Positions 44,532 to 54,346 of a stretch of DNA of 64,000 nucleotides are shown here, piece by piece. A program made the translations under genes and the position numbers. Under the pieces are notes generated by a model. That model did not search any database. It was not told the origin of the DNA and was given only the letters and a program-made list of their open reading frames with translations. The stretch spans positions 806,001 to 870,000 of the forward strand of contig NZ_OW968402.1 in the NCBI RefSeq assembly GCF_943169825.2, given 5' to 3'. This stretch comes from Varibaculum prostatecancerukia (GTDB lineage Bacteria; Actinomycetota; Actinomycetes; Actinomycetales; Actinomycetaceae). Position 1 is the stretch's first letter. Each line of letters begins with the position of its first letter.

Positions 44532-46046
44532 GTGGCCAACAACCAGGTTTCTTCAGATGGCAACGAACAACAGGAAGAAGCCCCGCAGCTTCACCGTAAG
44601 CTAAAGGCGCGTCACCTAAACATGATCGCCATCGGGGGAGCGATCGGTACCGGACTTTTCGTAGCCTCCGGTGGCACCATTACCGGAGCCGGTCCCGGCG
44701 GCGCCCTAGTAGCCTATGGAGCTATCGGCATCATGGTGTTCTTCCTAATGCAATCGCTAGGGGAAATGGCCACCTATTGCCCTACCTCAGGTGCATTTGA
44801 AGTTTTCGCCACCCGCTATGTCTCTAAGTCTTTTGGCTTCGCGCAGGGTTGGAACTATTGGTATAACTGGGCAATCACGGTAGCAGCCGAACTGGTTGCC
44901 GCCACCATTGTGATGCAATACTGGTTCCCGGAGTCGGTGGTTCCCGCTTGGGTTTGGTCACTGTTATTCCTGGTAATCCTATTTGTTCTCAACGCCTTCA
45001 CGGTGCGCGGTTTCGGGGAATCAGAGTTCTGGTTCGCCTCCATCAAAGTAATAACTGTAATCATCTTCCTGGCGCTGGGCATTTTGATGGTGATGGGGAT
45101 TTTGGGGGGTAAGTCCCCCGGATTTACCAACTTTACCCGCGGGGATGCTCCCTTCGTGAACGGTTTTTGGGGCATTATGGGGGTCTTCATGATTGCCGGT
45201 TTCTCGTTCCAAGGCACCGAGATGATTGGGATTGCCGCAGGTGAAACCCAAGATCCGGAAACCAACGTTCCCCGCGCTACTCGTGCGGTATTCGTGCGGA
45301 TCTTACTGTTCTATATCGGCGCGATTGCGGTTATCTCCTTCCTGATTCCCTACACTGATCCTGCCCTTTTACAAGGGGCAAGTGCGGACTCAGATACCGC
45401 CCAAGGCTTCACTGAGGCCGTCACCAAGTCTCCCTTCACCTTGCTATTTGAACGAGCAGGGATTGCGATTGCGGCGGGAGTGATGAACGCCGTGATTCTA
45501 ACTTCGATTCTGTCTGCCGGTAACTCCGGGATGTATGTGGCCACCCGGATGCTCTACTCGTTGGCCAAAGAAAAGAAAGCTCCTGCGATTTTTGGTCGTC
45601 TGACCAAGCACGGAGTTCCGATTGTGGCGCTGATTTTCACTTCCTTGATGGGGGCACTCTGCTTCGCGACTTCGCGGGTAGGTACCGGTCAGGTATATGT
45701 GTGGCTGGTAAATGCTTCCGGGCTTGCTGGTTTTATTACCTGGATGGGGATTGCCTGGTCTCACTATTGTTTCCGCCGCGCCTATAGAGCGCAGGGTAAA
45801 CCGGTGGAGGAGCTACCCTATAAAGCGTTGTTCTATCCCGCCGGCCCGCTTATTGCTCTGGCAATGTGTGCCATCGTGGTGGTGGGGCAATCCCTAACTG
45901 TGATTACCGGAGAGTTCTCTATTTTGGGTTTCTTAGGGATTTACATTGGTTTGATTTTCTTCTTGGCGCTGTGGATCGGGCATAAACTGGTTACCCGCTG
46001 CCCCGCAGTTAAACCGGAAGAAGCTGATTTATCTCGTCACGTGTAG
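44532..46046 (+). CDS. Amino acid permease, APC superfamily (LysP-like)
   Basis: Secondary transporter of 504 residues with about 12 membrane helices. HLNMIAIGGAIGTGLFVASG is the first-helix signature of the amino acid-polyamine-organocation family, and GEMATYCPTSGAF plus the FQGTEMIGIAAGE block are typical of the lysine/basic amino acid subgroup; the substrate is inferred. GTG start with GGAGG upstream, 17 bases after the peptide-binding lipoprotein, suggesting joint transcription. Confidence 0.9.
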   Translation: MANNQVSSDGNEQQEEAPQLHRKLKARHLNMIAIGGAIGTGLFVASGGTITGAGPGGALVAYGAIGIMVFFLMQSLGEMATYCPTSGAFEVFATRYVSKSFGFAQGWNYWYNWAITVAAELVAATIVMQYWFPESVVPAWVWSLLFLVILFVLNAFTVRGFGESEFWFASIKVITVIIFLALGILMVMGILGGKSPGFTNFTRGDAPFVNGFWGIMGVFMIAGFSFQGTEMIGIAAGETQDPETNVPRATRAVFVRILLFYIGAIAVISFLIPYTDPALLQGASADSDTAQGFTEAVTKSPFTLLFERAGIAIAAGVMNAVILTSILSAGNSGMYVATRMLYSLAKEKKAPAIFGRLTKHGVPIVALIFTSLMGALCFATSRVGTGQVYVWLVNASGLAGFITWMGIAWSHYCFRRAYRAQGKPVEELPYKALFYPAGPLIALAMCAIVVVGQSLTVITGEFSILGFLGIYIGLIFFLALWIGHKLVTRCPAVKPEEADLSRHV

Positions 46047-46047
46047 G

Positions 46048-46067
46048 CGTTAATAGTAAAATTAACG
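46048..46067 (+). terminator. Weak hairpin after the permease gene
   Basis: CGTTAAT (46048-46054) pairs with ATTAACG (46061-46067) just after the permease stop, followed by TTCTGTTTTA. The stem is A/T-rich and short, so it may be a weak terminator or an operator. Confidence 0.35.
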
Positions 46068-46278
46068 TTCTGTTTTAGCTGAGGGTTTCCAGGGAAGTAG
46101 TTTCATAAACGCTGACTAATTACTATTTTAACCGTTATTACTTAGCCAAGCCTAAGTCGAGAAAATCTTGGGATATTGTAAAAAAACTAACTTTCAATGC
46201 TATATTTGGCTGTGATCGTGTTAACGATTTTGCTGATACATCAGCTTTCAAATATAAGCAACAAGCTTGGAGGCAATA

Positions 46279-47955
46279 GTGAAACGACGGGGCGCATTAG
46301 CCCTTGCATCTGCACTTGCTCTTTCCCTGGGACTAGCCGGCTGCTCTGCTGGCTCTGATTCCAAGGGCGCTGACGAAGGTTCAGCGGCAAATGCGGATAG
46401 CAAAGGGATTATTACCGTAAACACTGTAGAACCACAAAATCCCCTGATTCCGACTTCTACCAATGAAACTGGTGGTGGGCGTGTCCTGGACGCGCTCTTC
46501 TCCGGTCTGGTCTACTACGAACCTAAGACTGGCGAGGCCAAGAACGAACTGGCCGATTCGATTGTTTCTAAAGATCAGGTAGTTTGGACCATTAAGTTAA
46601 AGAAGGATGCCAAGTTCTCGGATGGCTCGCCGATTAAGGCCGATAACTACATCAAGGCCTGGAACTACGGGGCAAACCCGAAGAACGCTCAGATGTCTTC
46701 CTCTTTCTTTGAGGCAATTAAAGGCTTTACTCCCGGTCCGGAAGAAGAAGGAGCCCCGGCTCCCGATGTTCCCGAACTGTCGGGATTAAAGAAAGTTGAC
46801 GACTATACCTTCCGGGTAACTTTGAATCAGCCTACTTCTGACTTTGCGCTGCGCCTGGGCTACTCCGCCTACGTGCCGCTGCCGGATGTGGCTTTCAAAG
46901 ATATGAAGGCCTATGGCCAGAACCCCACGGTTACCTCCGGTCCTTACACCCTCAAGGATAAGGGCTGGCACCACAACGAATCTATTGAGCTGGTAAAGAA
47001 CGACAAGTACGCTGGCCCGCGCGAAGCCAAGAACGGTGGACTCACTTTCAAGATTTACACCAAGTCTGAAGCCGCCTATGCCGATGTACAGTCCGGTCAG
47101 CTGGACGTACTCGATGATGTTCCAGCTGCTTCTATGAGCAACTTCGAGTCTGATTTCCCAGATTCAAGCATCAACCAGCCAGTGGCTATCTTCCAGTCAT
47201 TCACCATTCCGGATCGGCTAGAGCACTTCGGCATGAATGAGGAAGGTCGCCTGCGTCGTCAAGCGCTTTCTTACGCTATTGATCGCGAGAGCATCTGTGA
47301 AAAGATTTTCCAGAAGACTCGGGTACCGGCGAAAGATTTCACTTCTCCGGCCATGCCTAACTACAAGAAAGTCTTGAAGCAAGTTAAAGGCACCGAGGTT
47401 TTGAAGTTCGATAAAGCCAAGGCTAAGGAACTGTGGACGAAGGCGGACGCTATTTCCAAGTTTGATGGCAAGTTTACTATTGGCTACAACTCGGACTCCT
47501 CCCATAAAGACTGGGTAGACGCGGTTACCAACCAGCTCAAGACCAACCTGGGTATTGATGCGGTCGGCGATCCTTACCCAGACTTCAAGGGACTGCGCGA
47601 TGCCATTACCCAGGAAACCATTAAGGGTGCTTTCCGGTCTGGTTGGCAAGCTGACTACCCGGGCATGAGCAACTTCTTGGAGCCCCTATACTCCAAGAAC
47701 GGTAACTCCAATGATGGTAAGTACGACAACGAGAAGTTCAACAAGCTGATGCTGGAGATCGCGAAACTGCCGGTAGGTGACGCACAGGACAAGAAGTTTG
47801 CGGAAGCGCAATCGATTCTGTTCACCGATCTGCCCGCCATCCCGCTGTGGTACTCCAATGTTCTAGGCGTTTGGAACAAGGATAATGTTTCCAACGTTGC
47901 CTTCAACTGGAAGAGTGAACCGGTTTACTACCAGATCACTAAGAACGCCAAATAA
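46279..47955 (+). CDS. Oligopeptide-binding lipoprotein of the dpp operon
   Basis: 558-residue family 5 solute-binding protein with lipobox LAGC (Cys22). It shows the same block order as the protein at 42907: LFSGLVYYEPKTGEAKNELA, FSDGSPIKADNYIKAWNY and SGPYTLKDKGWHHNESIELV. GTG 46279 has GGAGG 6 bases upstream; a TTG 12 bases earlier is part of that site. A strong hairpin follows the gene before dppB, so the lipoprotein is probably made in excess over the permease. The 232 bases upstream are A/T-rich and carry no ORF. Confidence 0.93.
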   Translation: MKRRGALALASALALSLGLAGCSAGSDSKGADEGSAANADSKGIITVNTVEPQNPLIPTSTNETGGGRVLDALFSGLVYYEPKTGEAKNELADSIVSKDQVVWTIKLKKDAKFSDGSPIKADNYIKAWNYGANPKNAQMSSSFFEAIKGFTPGPEEEGAPAPDVPELSGLKKVDDYTFRVTLNQPTSDFALRLGYSAYVPLPDVAFKDMKAYGQNPTVTSGPYTLKDKGWHHNESIELVKNDKYAGPREAKNGGLTFKIYTKSEAAYADVQSGQLDVLDDVPAASMSNFESDFPDSSINQPVAIFQSFTIPDRLEHFGMNEEGRLRRQALSYAIDRESICEKIFQKTRVPAKDFTSPAMPNYKKVLKQVKGTEVLKFDKAKAKELWTKADAISKFDGKFTIGYNSDSSHKDWVDAVTNQLKTNLGIDAVGDPYPDFKGLRDAITQETIKGAFRSGWQADYPGMSNFLEPLYSKNGNSNDGKYDNEKFNKLMLEIAKLPVGDAQDKKFAEAQSILFTDLPAIPLWYSNVLGVWNKDNVSNVAFNWKSEPVYYQITKNAK

Positions 47956-47995
47956 GGTGAAAACCGCAAACAAACTGTTATAAACACAGTTAATG

Positions 47996-48043
47996 GGCGG
48001 GTCGAAAGGTAATAAATACTTTTCGACCCGCCTGTGGTTTTTT
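47996..48043 (+). terminator. Hairpin between the binding protein and permease genes
   Basis: GGCGGGTCGAAA (47996-48007) pairs with TTTCGACCCGCC (48021-48032), followed by TGTGG and TTTTTT. Placed between the lipoprotein gene and dppB, it should reduce or partly stop read-through. Confidence 0.85.
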
Positions 48044-48098
48044 ATCGAGGGCTTTAACGCGATAAGGTTTAACACAGCTTATAGTCAAGGAGAGACCT

Positions 48099-49025
48099 AT
48101 GCTCAGATACATAGGGCATCGTCTACTACAGATGGTCCCGGTATTCTTTGGGGCAACGTTGCTGATTTTCGCGATGGTGTATGCCATGCCGGGAGATCCG
48201 GTGCAGGCACTGGGCGGAGATAAGGGACTGCCCCCTTCAGTAGCCGCCCAGATTCGCGCGGAATATAACCTCGATAAGCCGCTTTGGATGCAGTACCTGC
48301 TATATCTAAAAGGAATCGTAACCCTAGACTTCGGAAAGACCTTCTCCGGAAGAGAAGTTACGGAAGTAATGGCCAACGCCTTCCCGGTAACTATCAAATT
48401 GGCTTTTATGGCGATCATTTTTGAGGCCGTAATTGGGATTTTCTTTGGGTTCTTCGCCGGACTCAAAAAAGGCAAACTTTTTGACTCTACCGTGCTAGTG
48501 ATTTCCCTGGTAGTAATCGCGGTGCCGACCTTCGTGATCGGCTTCTTGCTGCAGTTCCTCCTAGGAGTAAAACTGGGGTGGCTGCCCACTACAGTAGGGG
48601 CAAACGTTAGTTTCGAATCCTTGCTAATGCCGGCGCTAGTGTTGGGGGCAGTTTCTTGTGCCTACGTCATCCGTCTTACTCGTCAAGAGGTTTCGGAAAA
48701 CCTGACCGCTGACTTCGTGCGGACTGCCCGGGCAAAGGGAATTCCCGAATCTCGGGTAATGACCCACCACGTGCTGCGGAACTCCCTGATTCCAGTGGCT
48801 ACCTTCCTAGGTGGAGACCTGGGAGCTCTAATGACCGGCGCGATTGTGACTGAAGGTATTTTCGCGATTAACGGCGTAGGAGGTACCCTCTACCAGGCTA
48901 TTTTACGTGGCGAAGCCGCCACCGTGGTTTCCATTACTACTGTGCTGGTGCTGGTCTATATCGTCGCAAACCTGCTAGTAGACCTGTTATACGCTGTACT
49001 AGACCCGAGGATTCGCTATGAGTAA
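48099..49025 (+). CDS. dppB: Peptide ABC transporter permease DppB-like
   Basis: 308-residue integral membrane protein with six predicted helices. MLRYIGHRLLQMVPVFFGAT is the standard N-terminus of this permease class; the cytoplasmic EAA loop is FVRTARAKGIPESRVMTHHV. It pairs with the next permease to form the channel. AAGGAG is 8 bases upstream. The end overlaps dppC by eight bases. Confidence 0.93.
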   Translation: MLRYIGHRLLQMVPVFFGATLLIFAMVYAMPGDPVQALGGDKGLPPSVAAQIRAEYNLDKPLWMQYLLYLKGIVTLDFGKTFSGREVTEVMANAFPVTIKLAFMAIIFEAVIGIFFGFFAGLKKGKLFDSTVLVISLVVIAVPTFVIGFLLQFLLGVKLGWLPTTVGANVSFESLLMPALVLGAVSCAYVIRLTRQEVSENLTADFVRTARAKGIPESRVMTHHVLRNSLIPVATFLGGDLGALMTGAIVTEGIFAINGVGGTLYQAILRGEAATVVSITTVLVLVYIVANLLVDLLYAVLDPRIRYE

Positions 49026-49965
49026 CCAACTACTTCCCGGACAAAAACATTTCGTTAACAAGGTCGATGAAACCGGCCTGGGGGCAGTCGATGCGGTAGC
49101 CGATGAATCGGCGCCCTCCTCGGTGTGGGGCGAAGCCTGGAAACAGTTGCGCCGCCGCCCCCTCTTTTGGGTGGCATTGGTGATTATTGTCTTGGCAGTG
49201 CTGATGGCCATCGTGCCCCAGCTGTTTACTTCTCAAGATCCCACTTACTGCACCCTGGAGAATTCGATTGAGGGGCCGACTAAAGGTCATATTTTTGGAT
49301 TCGATAAGCAGGGCTGCGATCTCTATTCCCGGATTATTTACGGGGCGCGCGCCTCGATCGCAGTAGGGATTTTCTCGACCCTTACGGCCACTATTATCGG
49401 GGTAGTATTCGGCGCCCTGGCAGGGTACTTCGGGGGAATCCTGGACGCGATTCTGTCGCGGATAGTGGATATCTTCTTTGCCATCCCCATGGTGCTGGCC
49501 GCCATCGTGATTATGCAAATGTTTAAAGAACACCGTTCGATCTGGATGGTGGTAATCGTGCTGGGGGTCTTTGGATGGACCCAAATCGCCCGTATTACCC
49601 GGGGCGCGGTGCTTTCGATTAAGAACGAGGAATACGTAACTGCGGCGCGCACCCTAGGGGTATCCAATATCCGGATTCTACTGCGCCATATTTTGCCGAA
49701 TGCGGCCGCGCCGGTAATCGTCTACGCGACTGTGGCGCTGGGAACCTTTATCGTGGCGGAGGCGACCCTATCCTTCATGGGAATCGGCTTGCCGTCCTCC
49801 ATCGTTTCTTGGGGTGGAGACATCTCTACTGCCCAGCAACAGCTACGGACTGCGCCTATGATTTTGTTCTTGCCGTCAATCGCCTTGGCGCTGACGGTAT
49901 TGAGCTTCATCATGATGGGAGACGTAATTCGTGACGCGCTCGACCCGAACCAGAGGAAACATTAA
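49018..49965 (+). CDS. dppC: Peptide ABC transporter permease DppC-like
   Basis: 315-residue permease with a hydrophilic N-terminal lead of about 45 residues, then six helices. The EAA loop is YVTAARTLGVSNIRILLRHI with LPNAAAPVIV after it. GCDLYSRIIYGARASIAVGI is the family block before helix 2. It overlaps dppB by eight bases and is followed by the ATPase gene after two bases. Confidence 0.93.
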   Translation: MSNQLLPGQKHFVNKVDETGLGAVDAVADESAPSSVWGEAWKQLRRRPLFWVALVIIVLAVLMAIVPQLFTSQDPTYCTLENSIEGPTKGHIFGFDKQGCDLYSRIIYGARASIAVGIFSTLTATIIGVVFGALAGYFGGILDAILSRIVDIFFAIPMVLAAIVIMQMFKEHRSIWMVVIVLGVFGWTQIARITRGAVLSIKNEEYVTAARTLGVSNIRILLRHILPNAAAPVIVYATVALGTFIVAEATLSFMGIGLPSSIVSWGGDISTAQQQLRTAPMILFLPSIALALTVLSFIMMGDVIRDALDPNQRKH

Positions 49966-49967
49966 TC

Positions 49968-51833
49968 GTGAATCAAAATAACCAAAAGGATCAGATTATG
50001 GCAGCTGACTCGGATCAGACTCTTGCCGACCTTAGCGTAGCTAACGCTGGTAACCCTGCTGCGCCCGTACCCCTGCTGGAAGTAAAAGACCTAGAGGTTA
50101 ACTTTCAATCCACTACCGGTGTGGTTCCGGCGGTGCGCAAAGCCAATCTCACTCTCTACCGGGGACAGACGGTGGCGATTGTGGGGGAGTCCGGGTCTGG
50201 TAAATCTACCTTGGCCATGGCAATCATCGGACTATTGCCCGGCACCGGGAAAGTTGCCGGGGGATCCATTAAATTCGATGGTCGCGAACTGACCAGCCTG
50301 ACTGAAAAAGAGATGCAACAGGTGCGGGGAGCCCAGATTGGGATGGTTCCGCAAGACCCGATGTCGAACCTGAATCCGGTTTGGAAAATCGGTTCCCAGG
50401 TGGCAGAGGCTTTGAAATATAACGAAGCTACCAAGGGCGGGAATATCCACGAGCAAGCGATGAAAGCACTGGCAGATGCAGGTCTGCCAGATGCAGAGGC
50501 ACGCTCCAAGCAATATCCGCATGAGTTTTCGGGGGGTATGCGCCAACGTGCCCTCATTGCCATCGGTTTGGCGGCTGGTCCCAAACTTTTAATCGCTGAT
50601 GAGCCCACTAGCGCCCTGGATGTGACTGTTCAGCGGCGCATCTTGGATCACCTGGAAAAAGAAACTCAAGATCTAGGCACATCCACCCTGTTTATCACTC
50701 ACGACCTGGGACTGGCGGCGGAACGCGCCTCTCACCTGGTGGTTATGCACCGTGGTCGGGTAGTAGAATCCGGACCCGCGCGGGAAATTTTGAATGATCC
50801 CCGCCATCCCTATACCAGGCGTTTGGTTAATGCGGCGCCCTCGCTGGCTTCCCGGCGGATTGAAATCGATTATTCTCCGCAAAAAGCAGAGGAAATGCCG
50901 GACACTATTGACTCGCGCACTTCCGCAGATGTGAATCTGGCGGTGGCCGCATCTAAGGATTCCGGGAAAAAGGTGATGGGCACCAATGTCTTGGGAGAAC
51001 CCTTAGAAAAACACCTTGGTGACGAGGTGATTCGGGTCGAGCATCTGGTTAAAGAGTTTGATATTCGGGGGCAAAAGGGAAAGAAGAAGACCTTCCGGGC
51101 AGTGGATGACGTGTCTTTTCAGGTGCGCCGGGGTTCGACTTTGGCATTGGTAGGGGAGTCTGGCTCCGGTAAATCTACGGTTGCCAATATGATATTGAAC
51201 CTGCTGGATCCCACCTCGGGGAAGGTTTATTACGAGGGAATCGACCTGTCCACTTTGCGACGTAAGCAGCTATTTGCGCTTTGCCGCAAGATGCAGGTGG
51301 TTTTCCAGAATCCTTACGGATCCCTAGATCCCATGTTCTCGGTTTATCGCTGCATTGAAGAGCCGCTGCGCACCCACCACATCGGGGATCGCGCCAAGCG
51401 AGAAAAGCGGGTAGCAGATTTGCTGGATATGGTGGCGCTGCCCCGCAGCGCTATGCGGCGTTTCCCAAATGAGCTGTCTGGTGGTCAACGGCAAAGGGTA
51501 GCGATTGCTCGCGCCTTGGCGCTGCGCCCAGAACTGGTAGTGCTGGACGAAGCAGTTTCCGCTTTGGATGTGCTGGTACAGGATCAGATTCTGCATTTGC
51601 TTAATGAGTTGCAAGGACGGCTCGGACTGACCTATTTGTTTATCACCCACGATTTAGCGGTCGTGCGTGAAAACGCTGACGATATCGCGGTGATGGAGCA
51701 GGGCAAACTGGTTGAGTACGGCAAAGCTGACGATATCTTCGCCAATCCCCAAAAGGAATACACTCGCGAACTTATCGAAGCCGTCCCCGGTGGCGATTTA
51801 CTCAAGGCTCGCACCGGATACCAGGTCGAATAA
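49968..51833 (+). CDS. Fused peptide ABC transporter ATPase (DppD-DppF)
   Basis: 621 residues with two complete ABC modules. The first has GESGSGKSTLAM and FSGGMRQR, the second GESGSGKSTVAN and LSGGQRQR, each with a Walker B Asp-Glu. The fusion replaces separate DppD and DppF subunits and powers the DppB/C channel. GTG 49968 is used here; an ATG at 49998 with AAAGGA 7 bases upstream is an equally good start and would remove a Asn/Gln-rich lead. A linker of about 50 residues joins the halves. Confidence 0.93.
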   Translation: MNQNNQKDQIMAADSDQTLADLSVANAGNPAAPVPLLEVKDLEVNFQSTTGVVPAVRKANLTLYRGQTVAIVGESGSGKSTLAMAIIGLLPGTGKVAGGSIKFDGRELTSLTEKEMQQVRGAQIGMVPQDPMSNLNPVWKIGSQVAEALKYNEATKGGNIHEQAMKALADAGLPDAEARSKQYPHEFSGGMRQRALIAIGLAAGPKLLIADEPTSALDVTVQRRILDHLEKETQDLGTSTLFITHDLGLAAERASHLVVMHRGRVVESGPAREILNDPRHPYTRRLVNAAPSLASRRIEIDYSPQKAEEMPDTIDSRTSADVNLAVAASKDSGKKVMGTNVLGEPLEKHLGDEVIRVEHLVKEFDIRGQKGKKKTFRAVDDVSFQVRRGSTLALVGESGSGKSTVANMILNLLDPTSGKVYYEGIDLSTLRRKQLFALCRKMQVVFQNPYGSLDPMFSVYRCIEEPLRTHHIGDRAKREKRVADLLDMVALPRSAMRRFPNELSGGQRQRVAIARALALRPELVVLDEAVSALDVLVQDQILHLLNELQGRLGLTYLFITHDLAVVRENADDIAVMEQGKLVEYGKADDIFANPQKEYTRELIEAVPGGDLLKARTGYQVE

Positions 51834-51865
51834 TCTGCTTTTTCCGGCAGGTTTCTGCCGAGAAA

Positions 51866-51896
51866 ACCGGGCAGACTCGAAAGCCCGGGTGCTTTA
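51866..51896 (+). terminator. Probable terminator of the dpp operon
   Basis: ACCGGGC (51866-51872) pairs with GCCCGGGT (51883-51890) with one bulge, followed by GCTTTAT. A smaller hairpin CGGCAG/CTGCCG lies just before. The T run is short. Confidence 0.5.
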
Positions 51897-52022
51897 TACC
51901 TAAAAGCTGGCAGCTCCAAAACGTTTTGCACTTTGAGATGAGGATAGGCGTTTAAAAGGTTCCGTTAGGTGCTCTGTTAAACTCGAGGTATCTTGCAGGT
52001 TCGACCTAGAGAAAGATTCCCA

Positions 52023-52829
52023 ATGAAGCTGAAGAAAACGCTATTAATGCTAACCGGCCTGGTAATGGCCCTATCGCTTTCCGCATGTGCAGGAGGCTCA
52101 GGCTCCGCAGATGCGGTAAAAGCTAAAGGTGATGACTTCACCGTAGGCTTTGACGCCAACTTTCCGCCCTATGGATATAAAGATAAAAGCGGTGAATATG
52201 TAGGTTTCGACTTGGATCTTGCTGCCGAGGTGGCCAAACGCAACGACTGGAAACTGCAAAAGCGGGCAATTGATTGGGATTCTAAAGATATGGAACTCAA
52301 GTCGGGTACCATCGACTGCATTTGGAATGGGTTCACCATGAACGGGCGGGAAAAGCAATACACTTTTTCGAAACCGTATGTAGATAACTCGATTGTGTTC
52401 GTTACTAAAGCCGGATCGGGGATTAATTCCACTGCAGATTTGAAAGGCAAAACCGTGCTGGTACAGGTAGATTCTTCCGGTCTGGCCGCGCTGCAAGATA
52501 AGAAGAACGCGGATTTGGTAGCCAGCTTCAAGGAATTAACCCAGGTCCCGGACTACAATAACGCGTTTATGACCCTAGAGGCGGGAGCTGCAGATGCGGT
52601 TGCAGTAGATATTGGGGTAGCGGATTACCAACTGGAGCAACGCGGGAAAGACAAATTCCAGATTATGGAACCGCCCTTCCATACCGAGCAGTACGGCATC
52701 GGTTTTAAGAAGGGTAACCAAGCCTTGCGTGACCAGGTGCAAAAGACCTTGGACGAAATGAAGAAAGACGGCACTTTCCTGAAGATCGCTAAGAAGTACC
52801 AGCTAGAAAAAGCGATTGTTACTGATTAG
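52023..52829 (+). CDS. Amino acid-binding lipoprotein (ABC transporter, family 3)
   Basis: 268 residues with lipobox LSAC (Cys22). FTVGFDANFPPYGYKDKSGE followed by YVGFDLDLAAEVAKR is the family 3 (GlnH/HisJ/cystine-binding) signature, and GTIDCIWNGFTMNGREKQ is the ligand-domain block. The substrate is a polar amino acid; I cannot narrow it. ATG 52023 begins MKLKKTLLML; an earlier TTG lacks a signal-like sequence. First gene of a three-gene importer (52023-54304). Confidence 0.92.
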   Translation: MKLKKTLLMLTGLVMALSLSACAGGSGSADAVKAKGDDFTVGFDANFPPYGYKDKSGEYVGFDLDLAAEVAKRNDWKLQKRAIDWDSKDMELKSGTIDCIWNGFTMNGREKQYTFSKPYVDNSIVFVTKAGSGINSTADLKGKTVLVQVDSSGLAALQDKKNADLVASFKELTQVPDYNNAFMTLEAGAADAVAVDIGVADYQLEQRGKDKFQIMEPPFHTEQYGIGFKKGNQALRDQVQKTLDEMKKDGTFLKIAKKYQLEKAIVTD

Positions 52830-52875
52830 TTCACTGCGTAAAACATGACACGCTAACGCAGGGAGCTTAGGGGTA

Positions 52876-53529
52876 ATGGATTTATCGTTCTTGCCGGAAC
52901 TAGCCGGCGGTATGCTACAAACCTTCATCATCTTCGCGCTCACCCTAGTTTTATCGCTGCCCCTTGGGCTGGTGGTTTACGGCGGGAGAGTGAGCCGTTT
53001 TAAGCCGCTGGCCTGGTTTATACAGTTCTATATCTCGGTTATGCGGGGTACCCCCTTAATGCTGCAGCTGCTGGTGGTGTATTTCGGTCCCTTCTTCCTC
53101 TTTGGAATGGAAATTGGAGCGGCCTACCGTTTTAGCGCCGTGATTATTGCTTTCGCGATTAACTACGCGGCCTATTTTGCGGAAATCTACCGCGGCGGTT
53201 TCCAAGCGATTCCGGTGGGGCAGTCGGAGGCCGCCTTTGTCCTGGGCTATTCCCCGGCGCGCACTTTCCTGACCATCAAGTTGCCGCAAATGTTTCGTAC
53301 GGTGTTACCTTCGATCACTAACGAGGTAATCACCCTGGTAAAAGATACTTCCTTAGCTTTTGCGATTGCCTACGCAGAGATGTTTACGATTGCGAAGCAA
53401 CAGGCCGCCGCCAGTGCTTCTATGCTTCCCTTTGTGGCAGCCGGGATCTTCTACTGGGTGTTTAACCTGGTGGTAGCGGTAGTGATGGAACGGATTGAAA
53501 AACGCATGGGAAGCTACAAGATTAGGTGA
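52876..53529 (+). CDS. Polar amino acid ABC transporter permease
   Basis: 217 residues, about five membrane helices, HisM/GlnP family. The N-terminal GGMLQTFIIFALTLVLSLPL and the EAA loop region AAFVLGYSPARTFLTIKLPQ are typical. It works with the lipoprotein upstream and the ATPase downstream; only one permease gene is present, so it should act as a homodimer. Confidence 0.93.
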   Translation: MDLSFLPELAGGMLQTFIIFALTLVLSLPLGLVVYGGRVSRFKPLAWFIQFYISVMRGTPLMLQLLVVYFGPFFLFGMEIGAAYRFSAVIIAFAINYAAYFAEIYRGGFQAIPVGQSEAAFVLGYSPARTFLTIKLPQMFRTVLPSITNEVITLVKDTSLAFAIAYAEMFTIAKQQAAASASMLPFVAAGIFYWVFNLVVAVVMERIEKRMGSYKIR

Positions 53530-53533
53530 AATT

Positions 53534-54304
53534 ATGGAAGCACTAAAAGTCACCGGTATGGAAAAAAGTTTTGGCACTAATCAGGTGCTGAAAGGGGTGT
53601 CCCTGACTGTCAATACCGGTGAAGTGCTAGCAATTCTGGGGCCTTCAGGTTCTGGAAAATCTACGCTTTTGCGTTGCTGCACTTTCTTAGAAGAAATGGA
53701 TAGCGGAGAAATCTGCTATTTCGGGAAGCAGGCGTTAAAGAAAGAGGACGGAGTCAAGGTTTCCTCTGGTGACGAGCGTGAGTTTCGGCGCGACTTTGGG
53801 TTGGTTTTCCAAGACTTTAACTTATTTCCACACTGGACAGTGCTGCGAAATCTCACTGATGCCCCGATAAAGGTACAGGGAAAAGGACACGAAGAAGCCC
53901 AAGAAACAGCGCTGCAACTGTTGAAAAGAATGAACCTAGCCGATAAGGGGCAGGCCTACCCCTCTGAGCTATCCGGTGGTCAGCAACAGCGGGTAGCCAT
54001 TGCCCGGGCGTTAGCGTTAAAACCCAGGATGCTGTATTTCGATGAGCCCACTTCGGCCTTAGATCCGGAACTAACCGGAGAAATCCTACAGATCATTCGC
54101 TCTTTGGCAGCGGAGGATATGACGATGGTAATCGTGACTCACGAAATGGAGTTCGCTGCCGAAGTCGCTGATCGCGCCCTCTTTATCGATAACGGGGTGG
54201 TATTGGAATCTGGGGATGCCAAGCAGCTAATCCGCAATCCTTCCCAGGACCGTACCCGCCAGTTCCTAAATAAACTACGCGGACAAAATTCCTCTGGTAT
54301 TTAG
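53534..54304 (+). CDS. Polar amino acid ABC transporter ATPase (GlnQ-like)
   Basis: 256 residues with Walker A GPSGSGKSTLLR, signature LSGGQQQRVAIARAL, Walker B MLYFDEPTSALD and the switch His in VTHEMEFAAEV. ATG 53534 is 4 bases after the permease stop with AGGTGA in front; a longer frame starting inside the permease gene is less likely. Completes the three-gene amino acid importer. Confidence 0.93.
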   Translation: MEALKVTGMEKSFGTNQVLKGVSLTVNTGEVLAILGPSGSGKSTLLRCCTFLEEMDSGEICYFGKQALKKEDGVKVSSGDEREFRRDFGLVFQDFNLFPHWTVLRNLTDAPIKVQGKGHEEAQETALQLLKRMNLADKGQAYPSELSGGQQQRVAIARALALKPRMLYFDEPTSALDPELTGEILQIIRSLAAEDMTMVIVTHEMEFAAEVADRALFIDNGVVLESGDAKQLIRNPSQDRTRQFLNKLRGQNSSGI

Positions 54305-54346
54305 TATTCCCCGGACTCAGCAGGTTTTAGGCAAGGAGATAGCAAG

